Of a stretch of 7,232 bases of DNA, positions 4,677-7,232 are shown in pieces. The notes under the pieces are model-generated. The model saw only the letters and a program-made list of their open reading frames with translations. It made no database searches and had not been told where the DNA came from. The position numbers and the translations under genes were made by a program. The stretch covers positions 1 through 7,232 of the forward strand of contig DPOH01000010.1 in assembly GCA_003539755.1 (NCBI GenBank). The letters are read 5' to 3'. This DNA is from Clostridium sp. (lineage in GTDB: Bacteria; Bacillota; Clostridia; Clostridiales; Clostridiaceae). Numbering within the stretch: the first letter of the stretch is position 1; every line of letters starts with the position of its first letter.

Positions 4677-7079
4677 CTATTTAAGCCAATTACGTTTCTT
4701 AGCAGCACAATAAAATAATGCTATTGCAGCATCAAAAATTATAAACACTGCTGCTAATTCTAAAAGGAAAATATGGTATCTATACTTATCTACAAATGAA
4801 ACCTTAGCAGGTTTTGCTGCTGCTAAACTTTCAGTTTTAATTGTTGATGCCGGACTTACTATAAAGTTATAAACATCGTTATTTTCAACTGAACCAACTC
4901 TTGTATTAGAAAGAACCTTTGATAATGATCCAAGCTTTTGTTGATTTGAATCTGCTGTATTATTTTTAGTTTTCTTTGCATTTTCTAATGCTGATTCAAT
5001 CTGCTCCTGAGATAATTGAATTCCATTTTCAAGATCTTGTCTCATTGTATCTACATGTTTATCAGCATTTTCCTGTATCTTAATAAATGCATCATCATAA
5101 TCCTTTATTTGATTATTTACAGAATCCTCAAGCTGGCCATTTTGCTCATCACATTTTAGCCATAATTTTAAAACATCATCATCTTCTTCAGGCTTTAATT
5201 TAGTTCTATCTAAATTAGTTATCATACCAATTAATGTGTCAAACTTATGCATATAGTTTTTGTCAAATATTTCGAGAACCTTATTTACATCAATTGGGCT
5301 CTCTCTTAAAATAACTTCTTCAACTTCCTTTTGAACTTTATTTTTAGTATCATCCACTACTATCTTATTTTTATCTCTAATAGTATTTAATAAATTCTCT
5401 TTTGTATTTCCAGTAAGATTAATCTTGATTTCTTTAACAAGAAGATCATTAAGCTTTAATCTTTGTTCTATTGAATCACTTGAATCTGACGAGAACATTT
5501 TTTCCATATACTTATAATTTGAATCATTCTTAATTTTTTCATTATCAGATGATATATTGTTTAATTTTTCTTTTATATCTCTAAGATTATTTGCAGAATC
5601 AGAAAGTAATTTCTTATTTTCCTCTATTTCTAAATCAACAACATTTTTATACTTAGCCGATCTATTTATGTTGTAAGAATTATCTTTTGATGCATTTATA
5701 AGCTCATTTTTAAATTCATTCCAATCTGAAAATATATTTCCTGGACAAAAACCTAAAGAAGGATCTTTAAGAATTTTCCCAACTGTGACTTGATTTCGTA
5801 TAACAGCATTTTTATATGCATTATCAAAAGCGCTTGGATCATTTAATATAACCTCACTTATTATGTCACTATAAAAATTCCTTTCCTCCATTATAGAATT
5901 AAAATTTCTATTGTCAGTCATGTCTGCCATACTTCTTTGGACACTAGTTATATTATTCAATACTCCGCTATCTATTAATTCTGAGCCTTCCTTTGTATCT
6001 TTTATTGTTTGTTCAATATTATCACTAGTTTTCTTTATACTACTTTTTGCATTTTCATCTAACTTTGTTAATACCTTATCCTTATATGTATTAACAAGAT
6101 TATCAATTCCTCCACCTTCTTTGGTAAATTCATCAACAAACTTATTTACTTCATCTACATTCATTTCATAATCACTAGATAATGTACTAAAATTATAATC
6201 ATGTCTTTTACTTAAAGCTTCTTTAAGTTGTTCTGGTGTCATATTTTCAATCTTGCTTCTATAAGTCTTTACACCTTCTACATTATTTCCAGTGACATTT
6301 AACAATTCATTTCTTATGTCATCAAAGTCTTTTTCTTTAGCAAGAAGCCTGTCCCTATATAATGTATCAATTTGTTTGATTATATCTTTGTTATCAGAAA
6401 AATTCTTATTAAAATCAATATCCTTTATATCAATCTTTTGTTCTTCAAGCTGAGTTAAATTAATAGATTTTAAAATATCAAAATTGTTTATTGAATTTAT
6501 TGCATCTAAATCTTCATCATCATTCTGCATTATTTCTTCCGCAAAATCCTGTCCTTTATGAAGCTCATCAAAAACAGATGATACATACATGTAGCTTAAT
6601 TTATTATTTATCTTTTTTTCAAAATCAGATACTTTTGCTGAAACTATCATCTTATTTTCAGAACTTAAATTTCTATTTTCTTCATAATAAATTTCTACTT
6701 GCGTTGGTGTTACATCATTAATTGTAGTTATATTCTTAGAAAAATTCCCTGGAAGGACTACCATAGCTCCATACTTTCCATCTTCTAATCCTTTTTTAGC
6801 CGCCTCCCTATTGGTAAGAATAAAGTCATTATCAACAGATTTTAATAAATCAGTAGCATAATTCATATCCTTTCCATTATAATCTACTCCATTATCTTGA
6901 TTTACTACTGCAATATCAGTAGATTGCTGATCATTATGATAACTTCCAGACATGGTGTATGTTTGCAATTGAGACTGCATCTGCCTTTTAGTTATTTGTT
7001 TTCCTACAGCAAATGAACCTACAGAAAATACTGCTACAACACTGAATGTTGCTAAGAATAACTTAAGCTTTGCATTCAA
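4677..7079 (-). CDS. EsaA/YueB-like type VII secretion envelope protein (YhgE/Pip family), 800 aa
   Basis: EsaA/YueB proteins are membrane components of the Firmicutes type VIIb secretion system with a large extracellular domain; B. subtilis YueB also serves as the SPP1 phage receptor. Here an N-terminal membrane anchor (residues about 5-25) is followed by YhgE/Pip-type blocks: IAVVNQDNG at 56-64 and GKYGAMVVLPGNFSKNI at 101-117. A long extracytoplasmic stretch (about 140-760) is rich in Asn, Asp, Lys and Glu and predicted helical or coiled-coil. A single hydrophobic segment at about 770-792 precedes a basic end (KKRNWLK). Known relatives are near 1000 residues with several C-terminal membrane passes, so this one looks reduced. 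The start is taken as TTG at 7079, because AAAGGGG at 7094-7088 lies eight bases upstream. A GTG at 7097 would add six residues but overlaps that ribosome site. It lies 65 bases after an upstream gene and ends in a strong terminator. Confidence 0.75.
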   Translation of the reverse strand: MNAKLKLFLATFSVVAVFSVGSFAVGKQITKRQMQSQLQTYTMSGSYHNDQQSTDIAVVNQDNGVDYNGKDMNYATDLLKSVDNDFILTNREAAKKGLEDGKYGAMVVLPGNFSKNITTINDVTPTQVEIYYEENRNLSSENKMIVSAKVSDFEKKINNKLSYMYVSSVFDELHKGQDFAEEIMQNDDEDLDAINSINNFDILKSINLTQLEEQKIDIKDIDFNKNFSDNKDIIKQIDTLYRDRLLAKEKDFDDIRNELLNVTGNNVEGVKTYRSKIENMTPEQLKEALSKRHDYNFSTLSSDYEMNVDEVNKFVDEFTKEGGGIDNLVNTYKDKVLTKLDENAKSSIKKTSDNIEQTIKDTKEGSELIDSGVLNNITSVQRSMADMTDNRNFNSIMEERNFYSDIISEVILNDPSAFDNAYKNAVIRNQVTVGKILKDPSLGFCPGNIFSDWNEFKNELINASKDNSYNINRSAKYKNVVDLEIEENKKLLSDSANNLRDIKEKLNNISSDNEKIKNDSNYKYMEKMFSSDSSDSIEQRLKLNDLLVKEIKINLTGNTKENLLNTIRDKNKIVVDDTKNKVQKEVEEVILRESPIDVNKVLEIFDKNYMHKFDTLIGMITNLDRTKLKPEEDDDVLKLWLKCDEQNGQLEDSVNNQIKDYDDAFIKIQENADKHVDTMRQDLENGIQLSQEQIESALENAKKTKNNTADSNQQKLGSLSKVLSNTRVGSVENNDVYNFIVSPASTIKTESLAAAKPAKVSFVDKYRYHIFLLELAAVFIIFDAAIALFYCAAKKRNWLK

Positions 7080-7087
7080 TATTACTT

Positions 7088-7094
7088 CCCCTTT
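7088..7094 (-). promoter_or_regulatory. Ribosome binding site deciding a TTG start
   Basis: AAAGGGG on the minus strand with an eight-base spacer to TTG at 7079. It argues against the upstream GTG at 7097, which is only two bases from the site. Confidence 0.7.
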
Positions 7095-7144
7095 CACTAA
7101 TAATATTTAATATATAAAAAATTTAATATATTATCTATTTTATC

Positions 7145-7232
7145 TTAGTTAGGCAACTTTACACTTACCTTTCCAGTATCAACCTTTTGAGTTATATTTA
7201 TTATACTTTTTTGAATCTCTTCAATTTTATAA
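7145..7232 (-). CDS. C-terminal end of an unidentified gene (28 codons visible)
   Basis: On the minus strand an open frame enters at the window edge and runs to a TAA at 7147-7145. The visible product is a helical, Ile/Lys-rich stretch (YKIEEIQKSIINITQKVDTG) ending KVSVKLPN. It is too short to assign. Its position just ahead of the EsaA-like gene, with no terminator hairpin in the gap, suggests the same transcript and possibly another T7SS component. The 65 bases to the next start hold only AT-rich sequence and that gene's ribosome site. Confidence 0.5.
   Translation of the reverse strand, partial: YKIEEIQKSIINITQKVDTGKVSVKLPN

Noticed and set aside
5911..6721. Plus-strand open frames opposite the EsaA-like gene (5911-6171 and 6491-6721)
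   Set aside because: They are antisense shadows in AT-rich coding DNA, with no ribosome sites and low-complexity Leu/Ser/Phe products.

Overview
The window reads as low-GC Gram-positive DNA, most likely a Clostridium or close relative. The reasons are the very AT-rich coding sequence, strong AGGAGG-type ribosome sites, frequent TTG and GTG starts, and protein families typical of clostridial type VII secretion (T7SSb) loci. All genes lie on the minus strand, so transcription runs from high to low coordinates.

Region 1 (about 7232 down to 4619) is the tail of a secretion-apparatus transcription unit. It holds the last 28 codons of an unidentified gene, then a gene for an EsaA/YueB-like (YhgE/Pip family) envelope protein. 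This gene is closed by a strong intrinsic terminator at 4619-4663. The EsaA-like protein is unusual in having only one recognisable membrane segment at its C-terminus.

Region 2 (about 4572 down to 172) is a separate seven-gene cassette with its own candidate promoter. In transcription order it holds three small helical proteins (two with a WxG motif), a 458-residue putative T7SS effector with a C-terminal glycine-zipper hydrophobic segment, a polytopic membrane protein with a very basic tail, and two tandem paralogous DUF5085 proteins. The genes are separated by 9-48 bases or overlap, each has its own ribosome site, and an intrinsic terminator follows at 172-211. The layout matches effector-partner-immunity modules known for LXG/WXG-type polymorphic toxins. 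My inference is that the small proteins escort the effector, the effector attacks membranes, and the membrane protein protects the producer.

Region 3 (171 down to 1, continuing out of the window) is the 5' end of a class C group II intron. Its GUGUG boundary lies directly after the U-tract of the cassette terminator, which is the expected target of this intron class.

The least expected features are a gene-length-spaced direct repeat flanking the putative immunity gene, which looks like a broken start of a lost second copy, and the reduced EsaA-like protein. The two DUF5085 paralogs also show a motif pattern that resembles GyrI-like domains. No tRNA, rRNA, CRISPR array or transposase gene was seen.
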